Counted from the first letter of the stretch, positions 1 through 6,709 are shown. The stretch is 10,437 nucleotides of DNA from Actinomycetes bacterium (GCA_023437285.1 JAEZGP010000217.1:1-10437), one strand, 5' to 3'. Notes: generated by a model not told the origin, from the sequence alone. Translations and numbers: made by a program.

Positions 1-2598
1 ACCCTGGACACCGACCCGTACGCCGGGTTCGCCATCGACGCGCCGGCCGCGCTGCGGCGGGCGTACCGGGGGACGGTGCTGCGCATCGCCGCGGCCGACC
101 TGACCGGCGCCGCGGACCTCGAGCAGACCATGGCCCGGCTGTCGCTGCTCGCCGACGCCACGCTGCGCGCCGCGTACCTGCTGGCGGTGGCCGAGCGCGG
201 CGGCCCGCCACCCCGGCTGGCCGTGGTCACCATGGGCAAGTGCGGCGGGCGTGAGCTGAACTACGTCAGCGACGTCGACGTGATCTTCGTGGTGGCCGGC
301 GACGAGGACCTCACGGCCGGGCAGGCCATCGCGAGCCGGCTCATGGTGATCTGCGGCCAGGCGGCCTGGCAGGTCGACGCGAACCTGCGGCCGGAGGGCA
401 GCCGGGGGCCGCTGGTGCGTACCCTCGCCTCGCACCTGGCGTACTACAAGCGGTGGGCCCGCACCTGGGAGTTCCAGGCGCTGCTCAAGGCCCGGCCGGC
501 CGCCGGCGACCTGGCGCTGGGGGCCGAGTGGCTCGAGGCGCTGCAACCGCTGGTGTGGGGGGCCGTCGAGCGGCCCGACATCGTCGAGGACGTGCGCGCC
601 ATGCGCCGGCGCATCATCGACAACGTGCCCCGCAAGGAACTCGACCGCGAGATCAAGCGGGGGCCCGGCGGGCTGCGCGACATCGAGTTCGCCGTACAGC
701 TGCTGCAACTGGTGCACGGGCGGGCGGACGAGGCGCTGCGCTCACCGTCCACGTTGGACGCCCTGCGGGCCCTCACCAGCGGCGGTTACGTGGGACGCGC
801 CGACGGCGAGGCGCTCGTCGACGGGTACCGGTTCCTGCGTACGGTCGAGCACCGCCTGCAGCTGCAACGGTTGCAGCGCACGCACACCGTGCCGACCGAC
901 CCGGTGGCCCTGCGCTGGCTCGCTCACGCGCTGGGCTACCGCACCGACCCGCAGGCCGACGCCGTCGAGCAGTTCCGCACCGCGTGGATCACCCACGCCC
1001 AGGAGGTGCGCCGGCTGCACTCCAAGCTCGTCTACCGGCCGCTGCTGGAGGCGGTGGCCCGGGTACCCAGCGAGGACCTGCGGCTGACGCCGAAAGAGGC
1101 CGGCGTGCGCCTGGAGGTGCTCGGCTTCGCCGACCCGCCCGGCGCCCTGCGCCACCTGGAGGCGCTGACCGGCGGCGTGTCCCGGTACGCGGCCATCCAG
1201 CGCACGCTGCTGCCCGTACTGCTCAGTGAGTTCGCCGACGCGCCGGAGCCCGACCGGGGGCTGCTCGCCTACCGGCAGGTGTCCGACACGCTGCGCGGCA
1301 CGCCGTGGTATCTGCGGCTCATGCGCGACGGCGGCCCGGTCGCCCTGCGGCTGGCCCGGCTGCTGAGCCTGTCGCGGTACATCACCGAGTTGCTGGTGCG
1401 CGACCCCGAGGCGCTGCGGCTGCTCGCCGACGACGCCGAGCAGGTGCCGCGCAGCCGCGAGTCGCTCATGGACGGGTTCTTCGCCGCCGCCGACCGCCAC
1501 TTCGGCGCCGGGGCGTCGGTGAGCGCCGTGCGCGCGCTGCGCCGCCGCGAGCTGTTCCGTACCGCGTGCGCCGACATCCTGGGCGGCCTGGCCGCGGCCG
1601 CGCCGCCCAACAGCACGCCGCTGTCGACCGTACGGCTCGACGCCGCCGAGGTGGGCCAGGCGCTCGCCGACGTCGCCGACGCCACCCTCGCCGCCGCGCT
1701 GCGGGCCACGAAATCCCGGGTACGGGCGGCCGACCTGCCCTTCGCCATCATCGGCATGGGGCGGCTGGGCGGGGCCGAGATGAGTTACCCCTCCGACGCC
1801 GACGTGCTGTTCGTCTACGAGCCGCTGCCGGGCATGGCCGAGGACGCCGCGAGCGGGCACGCCCTGGCCATCGCCGAGGAACTGCGCCGGCTGCTGTCGG
1901 CGCCGGCGCCGGAGCCGCCGCTGGGCATCGACGCCGACCTGCGGCCGGAGGGACGGCAGGGGCCGCTGGTGCGCAGCATGGCTGCCTACGAGCGCTACTA
2001 CGCCAAGTGGTCGCGGGTGTGGGAGGCGCAGGCCCTGCTGCGGGCCCGGTTCGTCTGCGGTGATGAGGAGCTGGGTGCCCGGTTCCTGGCCCTGGCCGAC
2101 CGCCTCCGCTACCCGTCCGCCGGCCTCAGCCACGAGCAGATCGTCGAGATCCGCCGGATCAAGGCCCGGGTCGACACGGAGCGCCTGCCGCGCGGCGCCG
2201 ACCCGGCCACCCACGCGAAGCTGGGCCGGGGCGGGCTGGCCGACATCGAGTGGACCGTCCAGCTCATGCAACTGCGCCACGGGCATGACGTCGCGGGCCT
2301 GCGGACCACCCGTACGCTCGAAGCTCTTGCCGCGGCCCGCGCCGCGGGACTGGTGTCAGCGGCCGACGAGGTCGCGCTGAGCACGGCGTGGACCCTGGCG
2401 ACCCGGGTACGCAACGCCCTCATGCTGGTGCGGGGCCGGCCGAGCGACCAGCTGCCCCGGCACGGGTCCGAGCTGGCGGCGGTGGCCCGGGTGCTCGGCC
2501 GCCCGGCGGGGTCGGACCCGGGGGAGTTCCTCGACGACTACCTGCGGGTCACCCGGCGGGCCCGCGCGACGGCGGACCGGCTGTTTCACGCTCCGTAG
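1..2598 (+). CDS. glnE: Bifunctional glutamine synthetase adenylyltransferase/deadenylase, 5'-truncated by window
   Basis: GlnE transfers AMP from ATP to a tyrosine of glutamine synthetase to switch it off, and removes it by phosphorolysis when nitrogen is short; it is cytoplasmic. The frame is open from base 1, so the true start is upstream; 865 residues are visible, and actinobacterial homologues are roughly 1000 long, so about 130-150 N-terminal residues are missing. Two nucleotidyltransferase domains are seen. The first has MGKCGGRELNYVSDVDVIF with metal-binding aspartates at visible residues 91 and 93; the second has MGRLGGAEMSYPSDADVLF with D599 and D601. Each is followed by an LRPEG..GPLVR segment and a GGL.DIE(F/W).VQL.QL.HG segment, the family signature. 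By homology with E. coli GlnE, the first domain deadenylylates and the second adenylylates. It converges on glnA, whose product is its substrate. Both aspartate pairs are intact, so both activities are expected. Confidence 0.97.
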   Translation, partial: TLDTDPYAGFAIDAPAALRRAYRGTVLRIAAADLTGAADLEQTMARLSLLADATLRAAYLLAVAERGGPPPRLAVVTMGKCGGRELNYVSDVDVIFVVAGDEDLTAGQAIASRLMVICGQAAWQVDANLRPEGSRGPLVRTLASHLAYYKRWARTWEFQALLKARPAAGDLALGAEWLEALQPLVWGAVERPDIVEDVRAMRRRIIDNVPRKELDREIKRGPGGLRDIEFAVQLLQLVHGRADEALRSPSTLDALRALTSGGYVGRADGEALVDGYRFLRTVEHRLQLQRLQRTHTVPTDPVALRWLAHALGYRTDPQADAVEQFRTAWITHAQEVRRLHSKLVYRPLLEAVARVPSEDLRLTPKEAGVRLEVLGFADPPGALRHLEALTGGVSRYAAIQRTLLPVLLSEFADAPEPDRGLLAYRQVSDTLRGTPWYLRLMRDGGPVALRLARLLSLSRYITELLVRDPEALRLLADDAEQVPRSRESLMDGFFAAADRHFGAGASVSAVRALRRRELFRTACADILGGLAAAAPPNSTPLSTVRLDAAEVGQALADVADATLAAALRATKSRVRAADLPFAIIGMGRLGGAEMSYPSDADVLFVYEPLPGMAEDAASGHALAIAEELRRLLSAPAPEPPLGIDADLRPEGRQGPLVRSMAAYERYYAKWSRVWEAQALLRARFVCGDEELGARFLALADRLRYPSAGLSHEQIVEIRRIKARVDTERLPRGADPATHAKLGRGGLADIEWTVQLMQLRHGHDVAGLRTTRTLEALAAARAAGLVSAADEVALSTAWTLATRVRNALMLVRGRPSDQLPRHGSELAAVARVLGRPAGSDPGEFLDDYLRVTRRARATADRLFHAP

Positions 2599-2621
2599 TG
2601 ACTTTTCTCCCAACGGCGACT

Positions 2622-2640
2622 CAGCGTCACTGAAACGCTG
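2622..2640. terminator. Weak hairpin just downstream of glnE
   Basis: Six-base arms CAGCGT and ACGCTG are separated by 7 nt, starting 24 nt after the glnE stop. It could be a weak terminator or an operator ahead of the sigma factor gene. There is no T-tract, so the call is tentative. I see no convincing promoter elsewhere in 2599-2712. Confidence 0.2.
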
Positions 2641-2712
2641 TCCTGTCTGCGAGGATTGTTCGCGTACGCTGGACGCGCCGCACCCCCGGCGCCGCCCCCG
2701 AAAGACCCGGTC

Positions 2713-3573
2713 ATGCCCCCTGCCTGCTCCGATCGTGCCGTGCACGACCTCGTCCGGGCCCACCTGCCCGTGGTCGGTCGCCTCGTTCGCGAGCTGCTCG
2801 GCCGCGTCCCCGCCCACGTCAGTCGCGACGACCTCACCTCGGCCGGCCTCGCCGGGCTGGTCAGCGCCGCCCGCGCCTACGACGACGACCGGGGCGTACC
2901 GTTCCAGCGCTTCGCCGCCGTCCGCGTCCGCGGCGCCCTCCTCGACGAGCTGCGCGGACTCGACTGGGCCAGCCGCCCCGCGCGCCACCGCGCGCGGCAG
3001 GTCGACGGTGCCCGCCAGCAGCTCACCTCGGCGCTAGGCCGGACCCCCACCGACGCCGAGGTCGCCCAGGCCCTCGGCGTCGCGGCCGACACCGTGGCCG
3101 AGGTCGACGCCGACATCCGGCGCGCCGCCGTGCTGAGCCTGCAAAGCTTCTCCGCCGGCGCCGCCGAGGACATGCTTGTCGAGCTCGCGGCCGGTCCCGA
3201 GGATCTGATCCTCTACCGGGAGCGCATCGGCTACCTGCACCAGGCCGTCGAGGCGCTGCCCGAGCGGCTGCGCATGATCGTCAAGAGCGTCTTCCTGGAG
3301 GAACGGCCGGCGGCCGCCATCGCCGAGGAACTCGGCGTCAGCGAGTCGCGCGTGTCGCAGCTGCGCGCCGAGGCGCTCGGCCTGCTGCGCGAGGCCCTCA
3401 ACAGCCACCTGGACCCCGACCTTGTCGCCCCCAAGCGCGACGGCTGCGCGCCGCGCCGGCGGGCCCGCTACGTCGCCGAGGTCGCCGCGATGGGCGACCT
3501 GCGCTCGCGCCTGGCCCTCACGGACCCGCTCGGGCTGCCCCTCCCCGCCCGACCGGACGAACTCGCCGGCTGA
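2713..3573 (+). CDS. FliA/WhiG-family RNA polymerase sigma factor
   Basis: Alternative sigma factor that directs core RNA polymerase to a dedicated promoter set. From ATG 2713 it is 286 aa. Region 2 spans about residues 12-90, with DLTSAGLAGLVSAARAYD and the DWASRPAR segment that corresponds to the DW.PR..R signature of FliA/WhiG. Region 3 is about 95-140 (RTPTDAEVAQALG), and region 4 about 173-230, with the helix-turn-helix AIAEELGVSESRVSQLRAEA. This three-domain layout without region 1.1 fits the FliA/WhiG (sigma28) group rather than ECF factors. About 56 residues follow region 4, including a basic GCAPRRRARY stretch, a longer tail than E. coli FliA (239 aa) has. TTG 2656 would add 19 residues, but GAGGA abuts it directly, too close for a ribosome site; ATG 2713 has a weak GAAAG about 8 nt upstream. 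The neighbouring flbD and its sigma28-type promoter favour a flagellar role; a WhiG-like sporulation role cannot be excluded. Confidence 0.9.
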   Translation: MPPACSDRAVHDLVRAHLPVVGRLVRELLGRVPAHVSRDDLTSAGLAGLVSAARAYDDDRGVPFQRFAAVRVRGALLDELRGLDWASRPARHRARQVDGARQQLTSALGRTPTDAEVAQALGVAADTVAEVDADIRRAAVLSLQSFSAGAAEDMLVELAAGPEDLILYRERIGYLHQAVEALPERLRMIVKSVFLEERPAAAIAEELGVSESRVSQLRAEALGLLREALNSHLDPDLVAPKRDGCAPRRRARYVAEVAAMGDLRSRLALTDPLGLPLPARPDELAG

Positions 3574-3590
3574 TCCGCGACCCGGTTTCC

Positions 3591-3616
3591 CTCAACTCGG
3601 CGACCTGGCTGCCGAT
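3591..3616 (+). promoter_or_regulatory. Sigma28 (FliA)-type promoter for flbD
   Basis: CTCA at 3591-3594, 16 nt, then GCCGAT at 3611-3616. The -10 matches the first six bases of the enterobacterial FliA -10 GCCGATAA, and CTCA..GCCGA with about 15-17 nt spacing is the form I recall for Actinoplanes flagellar promoters. Transcription would start near 3624, about 29 nt before the flbD GTG. It sits between the sigma factor stop and flbD, so FlbD could be made separately from the sigma gene. Confidence 0.6.
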
Positions 3617-3652
3617 CTTTCAGCCGTACGTCGAGCAAGGGTGGGACAAGCC

Positions 3653-3943
3653 GTGATTCTCGTGACGCGCCTCAACGGTGCGGTGTTCGCGCTGAACCCC
3701 GACCTGGTCGAGCGGGTCGACGCGACCCCCGACACGGTCGTCCACATGGTGGATGGGACGCAGTACGCCGTCGTGGAGTCCGTACCCCGCTTCGTCGAGC
3801 TGGTCCGCGAGCACCGCGCCTGCATCATCGCGCTCGCCCGCCAGATGGAGGACGACCCCGAACTGGAGCTGCCGACCGTCACCGACGACGATGACGACGG
3901 GCCGCTCGACAACGTCGTCCACCTGCAGCGCAGGAAGCGCTGA
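3653..3943 (+). CDS. flbD: Flagellar FlbD/SwrD-family protein
   Basis: Small cytoplasmic protein of a family encoded in flagellar clusters; the Bacillus member SwrD supports flagellar motor power and swarming. It is not the NtrC-type regulator also called FlbD in Caulobacter. The 96-aa product starts MILVTRLNGAVFALNPDLVE and continues with a TPDTVVHMVDGTQYAVVESV segment; these match the family features (MI.VTRLNG, N.DLIE, TPDT, NG..YVV.ES). The core is about residues 1-62. A C-terminal addition follows: a very acidic stretch with five aspartates in a row, then a basic end HLQRRKR. GTG 3653 is chosen because the family begins with this MI.VTRLNG motif and GGTGGGA (3640-3646) lies 6 nt upstream; starts further upstream would overlap the sigma gene and add residues unlike the family. 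It lies 79 nt after the sigma factor gene behind a FliA-type promoter. Confidence 0.88.
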   Translation: MILVTRLNGAVFALNPDLVERVDATPDTVVHMVDGTQYAVVESVPRFVELVREHRACIIALARQMEDDPELELPTVTDDDDDGPLDNVVHLQRRKR

Positions 3944-3947
3944 CCGC

Positions 3948-4022
3948 GCCGTCGTCACGCATGGGCCGTCAGGCCGTCGTCACGTATTGGCCGTCAGGCC
4001 GTCGTCACGTATGGGCCGTCAG
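3948..4022. repeat. Three tandem 25-bp direct repeats at a convergent gene end
   Basis: Units lie at 3948-3972, 3973-3997 and 3998-4022 with no spacers. Unit 1 differs from unit 3 at one base (C/T at unit position 13) and unit 2 at one (T/G at unit position 16). The third unit contains, on the minus strand, the last five codons and stop of the hydrolase gene (L-T-A-H-T-stop), so the other two are near-copies of that end carried past the stop. The array begins 4 nt after the flbD stop. No strong hairpin forms within a unit. Confidence 0.9.
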
Positions 4023-4829
4023 GAAGGCCACGACGTGCGGATCGAGACTGTCCGGGCCGTCGTTGAGCGCGTCCACGCCGGGGTCCTCGCATAGTCGCGG
4101 TGCCATCTGCCACGGCTCGCCGAGCAGCGTGAACGTGCACGGGCAGACCAACACCGGTACGCGCAGGCGCGGCACCGCCTCGGCGACCGTGCGCGGCGTC
4201 GACTCATCCGTCACGGCTGTGTCGAACGGTCGGGGCGCCAGGGCCACCGCTCCCGTGGTTGTCCCCGCCTCCCGGGCCGCGGCCACCACCGCCACGTTGG
4301 CTCCCAGCCCGGTACCCGCGATCACCACCCGCCGCGCGCCGGCGGCCCGCAGGGCGATTACCGCCGCGTGCGCGTCCGCCGCGTAGTCCGGCCGCCGGCC
4401 GCATTCACTGAAGCCGTGACAGCGCAGGTCGAAGGCGAGCACGTGGTACCCGCGCGCCGCTAGCCGCTGGCCGTACGCCCACCAGGTGCACAGGTCGCCG
4501 GCTTCCTCGTGGATCAGGACGACGCCCCGGTCGCCGCCCCCGACCCGTACGGCGGCGAGATTCACCCCGTCGGCGGTCGGCAGCACGAGCTGCTCCACTG
4601 CCACCATCGGGCCCATGAGCGTCCGGTGCACCGGCGGGGCGCCGGGCCCCGGGCACCGCGCCTGCGGGTGCGGCGCGGTCGCGGGCAGCGAGGTGTCGGG
4701 CGCGTACGTCCCGACGCGGTCCGTGTGGGTCTGCTCGGCCTCCCACAGGTCGCCGGCGGACGCGGTCGTCAGCGCCGCCAGGACGCTGGCGATCGCCACG
4801 ATCGCCAGTGGGCGTCGGACCAGCTTCAT
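4005..4829 (-). CDS. Secreted alpha/beta-hydrolase-fold protein with degenerate catalytic site
   Basis: A 274-aa protein with a Sec-type signal peptide: basic MKLVRRP, hydrophobic core about residues 8-22, and likely cleavage after ASA (25/26), so it is probably exported or membrane-anchored. The mature part resembles alpha/beta hydrolases of the type with an oxyanion-side HE.AGDLC.W segment (residues 107-116) and GYHVLAFDLRCHG (127-139). At the nucleophile elbow, where the family has G-x-S-x-G, this protein has G172-T-G-L-G176: the serine is glycine 174 (codon 4308-4310). No clear acid-loop aspartate is seen after VPVLVCP (224-230), and the usual C-terminal HG motif is absent (DGPDSLDPH). 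It is therefore probably a pseudoenzyme used for binding, or one with changed chemistry. It is convergent with flbD, and its stop lies in the tandem repeats. The upstream ribosome site is poor, so the start is less certain than the frame. Confidence 0.8.
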   Translation of the reverse strand: MKLVRRPLAIVAIASVLAALTTASAGDLWEAEQTHTDRVGTYAPDTSLPATAPHPQARCPGPGAPPVHRTLMGPMVAVEQLVLPTADGVNLAAVRVGGGDRGVVLIHEEAGDLCTWWAYGQRLAARGYHVLAFDLRCHGFSECGRRPDYAADAHAAVIALRAAGARRVVIAGTGLGANVAVVAAAREAGTTTGAVALAPRPFDTAVTDESTPRTVAEAVPRLRVPVLVCPCTFTLLGEPWQMAPRLCEDPGVDALNDGPDSLDPHVVAFLTAHT

Positions 4830-4841
4830 GCCCGGGACGAG

Positions 4842-4949
4842 TCAAGACCCGCCGGCCGGGTTCCACGCGCTCAGGCGAATCGGCGTCACGCCGGAGGTGA
4901 TCTCGGCGAACAGATTACGGAAGGAGCTAGGAACCGTGGTGGTACCCAT
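4842..4949 (-). CDS. Possible 35-codon ORF upstream of the hydrolase gene
   Basis: In the same frame as the hydrolase, a short ORF ends with TGA 12 nt before the hydrolase ATG. Its last 24 codons, ending SAWNPAGGS, have GC-rich third positions like a real gene. The only ATG (4947-4949) lies in the loop of the large hairpin 4924-4973, with AGGA buried in the stem. It could be a leader peptide, the tail of a decayed gene, or chance. Confidence 0.2.
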   Translation of the reverse strand: MGTTTVPSSFRNLFAEITSGVTPIRLSAWNPAGGS

Positions 4950-4973
4950 ACGTACCGCCACGGTTCCTAGCTC
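4924..4973 (-). terminator. Large near-perfect hairpin, probable terminator after glnA
   Basis: Arms 4924-4945 and 4952-4973 are 22 bases each with one non-Watson-Crick position (4940/4957, a G-U or A-C pair depending on strand) and a 6-nt loop. Both arms contain GAGCTAGG or its complement. It lies about 140 nt past the glnA stop in the direction of glnA transcription and ahead of the hydrolase. There is no T-run, which is common for actinobacterial terminators. The symmetry and length would also suit a small mobile-element remnant or a protein-binding palindrome. Confidence 0.5.
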
Positions 4974-4999
4974 TGTTGGGGCTCTGTCGGGGAAAGCGG

Positions 5000-5041
5000 A
5001 ACGGCGGCCACGCCGGCTGGGGGCCGGGCGTGACCGCCGTT
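5000..5041 (-). terminator. GC-rich hairpin downstream of glnA
   Basis: Fifteen-base arms 5000-5014 and 5027-5041 pair with one mismatch (5008/5033) around a 12-nt loop, about 75 nt after the glnA stop. With the stronger hairpin at 4924-4973 it would form a tandem terminator or a stabilising 3' end for the glnA mRNA. Confidence 0.5.
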
Positions 5042-5114
5042 TCGCGGGGTGTACCCGCGATGCTCTCAAGATCGCTGAGTCACCTTGCGGTGGTGGTCAG
5101 CGCCTTGATCACGA

Positions 5115-6539
5115 CTAAACGTCGAAGTACATCGCGAACTCGTGCGGGGTGGGGCGCAGGCGCACGGGGTCGATCTCGCTGGAGCGCTTGTAGTCGATCC
5201 AGGTGGAGATCAGGTCGGCGGTGAAGACGCCGCCCTCGAGCAGGAAGTCGTGGTTCGCCTCGAGGGCGTCGAGCACCTCGGGCAGCGAGCCCGGCACCTG
5301 CTTGACCGCGGCGACCTCCTCCGGGGGCAGGTCGTAGAGGTCCTTGTCGATCGGCTCCGGCGGCTCGATCTTGTTCTTGATGCCGTCGAGGCCGGCCATG
5401 AGCATGGACGCGAACGCCAGGTAGACGTTGGCCGACGGGTCGGGCACGCGGAACTCGATGCGCTTGGCCTTCGCGTTCGTCCCCGTCACCGGGATACGGG
5501 TGCAGGCGGAGCGGTTGCGCTGCGAGTACACCAGGTTGACCGGGGCCTCGTAGCCGGGCACCAGGCGCCGGTAGGAGTTCACGGTCGGGTTGGTGAAGGC
5601 GAGCAGCGACGGGGCGTGCTTGAGCAGACCACCCACGTACCAGCGGGCGGTGTCGGACAGGCCGCCGTAGCCGGTCTCGTCGTAGAACAGCGGGTCGCCG
5701 TTCAGCCACAGGCTCTGGTGGGTGTGCATGCCGGAGCCGTTGTCGCCGAAGAGCGGCTTCGGCATGAACGTCGCGGTCTTGCCCGCGGCCCACGCCGTGT
5801 TCTTGATGATGTACTTGAACAGCTGCAGCTGGTCGCCGGCGTGCAGCAGGGTCGAGAACTTGTAGTTGATCTCGGCCTGGCCGGCGGTGCCGACCTCGTG
5901 GTGCGAGCGCTCGACCGTGTAGCCGGCGCCGATCAGGTTCTGCACCATCTGGTCGCGCAGGTCGGCGTAGTGGTCGACCGGCGGCACCGGGAAGTAGCCG
6001 CCCTTGTAGGCGGTCTTGTAGCCGCGGTTGCCACCCGGCTCGTCCTTGCCGGTGTTCCACCAGCCCTCGACCGAGTCGATGTAGTAGTAGGCCTGGTTGG
6101 CGCTGGTCTCGTGCCGGATCGAGTCGAAGATGTAGAACTCCGCCTCGGGGCCGAAGTAGGCCGTGTCGGCGATGCCGCTGGCGGCCAGGTAGGCCTCGGC
6201 CTTCTTCGCCACGTTACGCGGGTCGCGGCTGTAGGCCTCGCGCGTGAACGGGTCGTGGATGAAGAAGTTCAGCGCGATGGTCTTCTCGATCCGGAACGGG
6301 TCGACGAAGGCGCTGGAGACGTCCGGCAGCAGCATCATGTCGGACTCGTGGATCTGCTGGAATCCACGGATCGAGGAGCCGTCGAACGCCAGACCGTCCT
6401 CGAAGACACTGGCGTCGAACGACTCAACCGGCACGTTGAAGTGCTGCATCACGCCGGGCAGATCGCAGAATCGTACGTCGACGAATTTCACGCCCTCGTC
6501 TTTGAGGTACCGAAGGAATTCCTCCGAATTGGCGAACAC
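5115..6539 (-). CDS. glnA: Type I glutamine synthetase (adenylylated form)
   Basis: Condenses glutamate and ammonia to glutamine using ATP; the enzyme is a cytoplasmic dodecamer and the main ammonium assimilation step. It is full length at 474 aa. Visible active-site blocks include [10 protein letters not shown] (D53-S56), GPEAEFYIF (E132, E134), GQAEINYKF (E223), [10 protein letters not shown] (N267-H274), [11 protein letters not shown] (R341/R343) and [18 protein letters not shown] (about 359-376). The adenylylation site LYDLPPEE is present with Tyr402, the GlnE target, placing it in the GSI-beta group. The GTG start (6537-6539) is fixed by AGGAGG 4 nt upstream and by the family N-terminus. 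Transcription is probably GlnR-controlled (box 6627-6642), and two hairpins follow the gene. It is in the same direction as the DUF4191 gene, but the 257-nt gap with its own control sites suggests separate transcription. Confidence 0.98.
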   Translation of the reverse strand: MFANSEEFLRYLKDEGVKFVDVRFCDLPGVMQHFNVPVESFDASVFEDGLAFDGSSIRGFQQIHESDMMLLPDVSSAFVDPFRIEKTIALNFFIHDPFTREAYSRDPRNVAKKAEAYLAASGIADTAYFGPEAEFYIFDSIRHETSANQAYYYIDSVEGWWNTGKDEPGGNRGYKTAYKGGYFPVPPVDHYADLRDQMVQNLIGAGYTVERSHHEVGTAGQAEINYKFSTLLHAGDQLQLFKYIIKNTAWAAGKTATFMPKPLFGDNGSGMHTHQSLWLNGDPLFYDETGYGGLSDTARWYVGGLLKHAPSLLAFTNPTVNSYRRLVPGYEAPVNLVYSQRNRSACTRIPVTGTNAKAKRIEFRVPDPSANVYLAFASMLMAGLDGIKNKIEPPEPIDKDLYDLPPEEVAAVKQVPGSLPEVLDALEANHDFLLEGGVFTADLISTWIDYKRSSEIDPVRLRPTPHEFAMYFDV

Positions 6540-6543
6540 GCGT

Positions 6544-6549
6544 CCTCCT
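6544..6549 (-). promoter_or_regulatory. Shine-Dalgarno site of glnA
   Basis: AGGAGG on the minus strand, 4 nt before GTG 6539. It settles the start codon, since no ATG lies near the conserved N-terminus. Confidence 0.85.
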
Positions 6550-6588
6550 GGGCATCCAGATAGTTGGGGCTCTGGGCGGCTGCCAGCG

Positions 6589-6594
6589 ACGGTA
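6589..6594 (-). promoter_or_regulatory. Candidate -10 of the glnA promoter
   Basis: TACCGT on the minus strand fits the TANNNT form. It would give a start near 6582 and a leader of about 43 nt, and would place the GlnR-type box around -45 to -60, a position suited to activation. No good -35 is seen, as is usual for activator-dependent promoters. Confidence 0.35.
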
Positions 6595-6626
6595 GGGTGG
6601 CGGCGTTGCCCGGGCGTATCTCATTT

Positions 6627-6671
6627 GTTTCGACCGTGTTACGCAGCGGCCGCGCAACGTTACGGTGTGAC
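6627..6671 (-). promoter_or_regulatory. GlnR-type binding region upstream of glnA
   Basis: On the minus strand 6642-6627 reads GTAAC-ACGGTC-GAAAC, an exact match to the actinobacterial GlnR half-box gTnAC-n6-GaAAC. Further upstream are a second GTAAC (6663-6659), 21 nt from the first and so one short of the usual 22-nt period, and a GTCAC (6671-6667), giving a partial second box. GlnR is the OmpR-type nitrogen regulator that controls glnA in Streptomyces and mycobacteria. Confidence 0.65.
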
Positions 6672-6688
6672 CAGGCCAACACCACTGG

Positions 6689-6709
6689 CCGGACGGTCTG
6701 ACCGTCCGG
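6689..6709. promoter_or_regulatory. 21-bp perfect palindrome
   Basis: Ten-base arms (CCGGACGGTC and GACCGTCCGG) surround a single central T. It lies 47 bp upstream of the GlnR-type box and 88 bp after the DUF4191 stop. It could be an operator of a TetR-like dimeric regulator acting on glnA, or a terminator hairpin for the DUF4191 transcript; no T-tract follows on the minus strand. Confidence 0.5.

Noticed and set aside
742..2286. 514-codon open frame on the minus strand
   Set aside because: It lies fully opposite glnE, whose product is clearly recognised; the translation is low-complexity R/G/Q-rich and reflects GC bias.
2642..2670. Possible promoter of the sigma factor gene with TACGCT at 2665-2670
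   Set aside because: The -10 is acceptable but no -35 is found at a suitable distance, so it is not listed as a feature.
3948..4022. Possible CRISPR array or iterons
   Set aside because: There are no spacers between units and only three copies; the units duplicate a gene end, and no cas or replication gene is near.
4870..4900. GCCGAT on the minus strand ahead of the hydrolase gene as a second FliA promoter
   Set aside because: The only -35-like bases (TCA) sit 14 nt away with a poor match, and the stretch lies in a coding-like frame.
5142..6563. 473-codon open frame on the plus strand
   Set aside because: It is the antisense of glnA with no family resemblance and repetitive V/G/R/H content.
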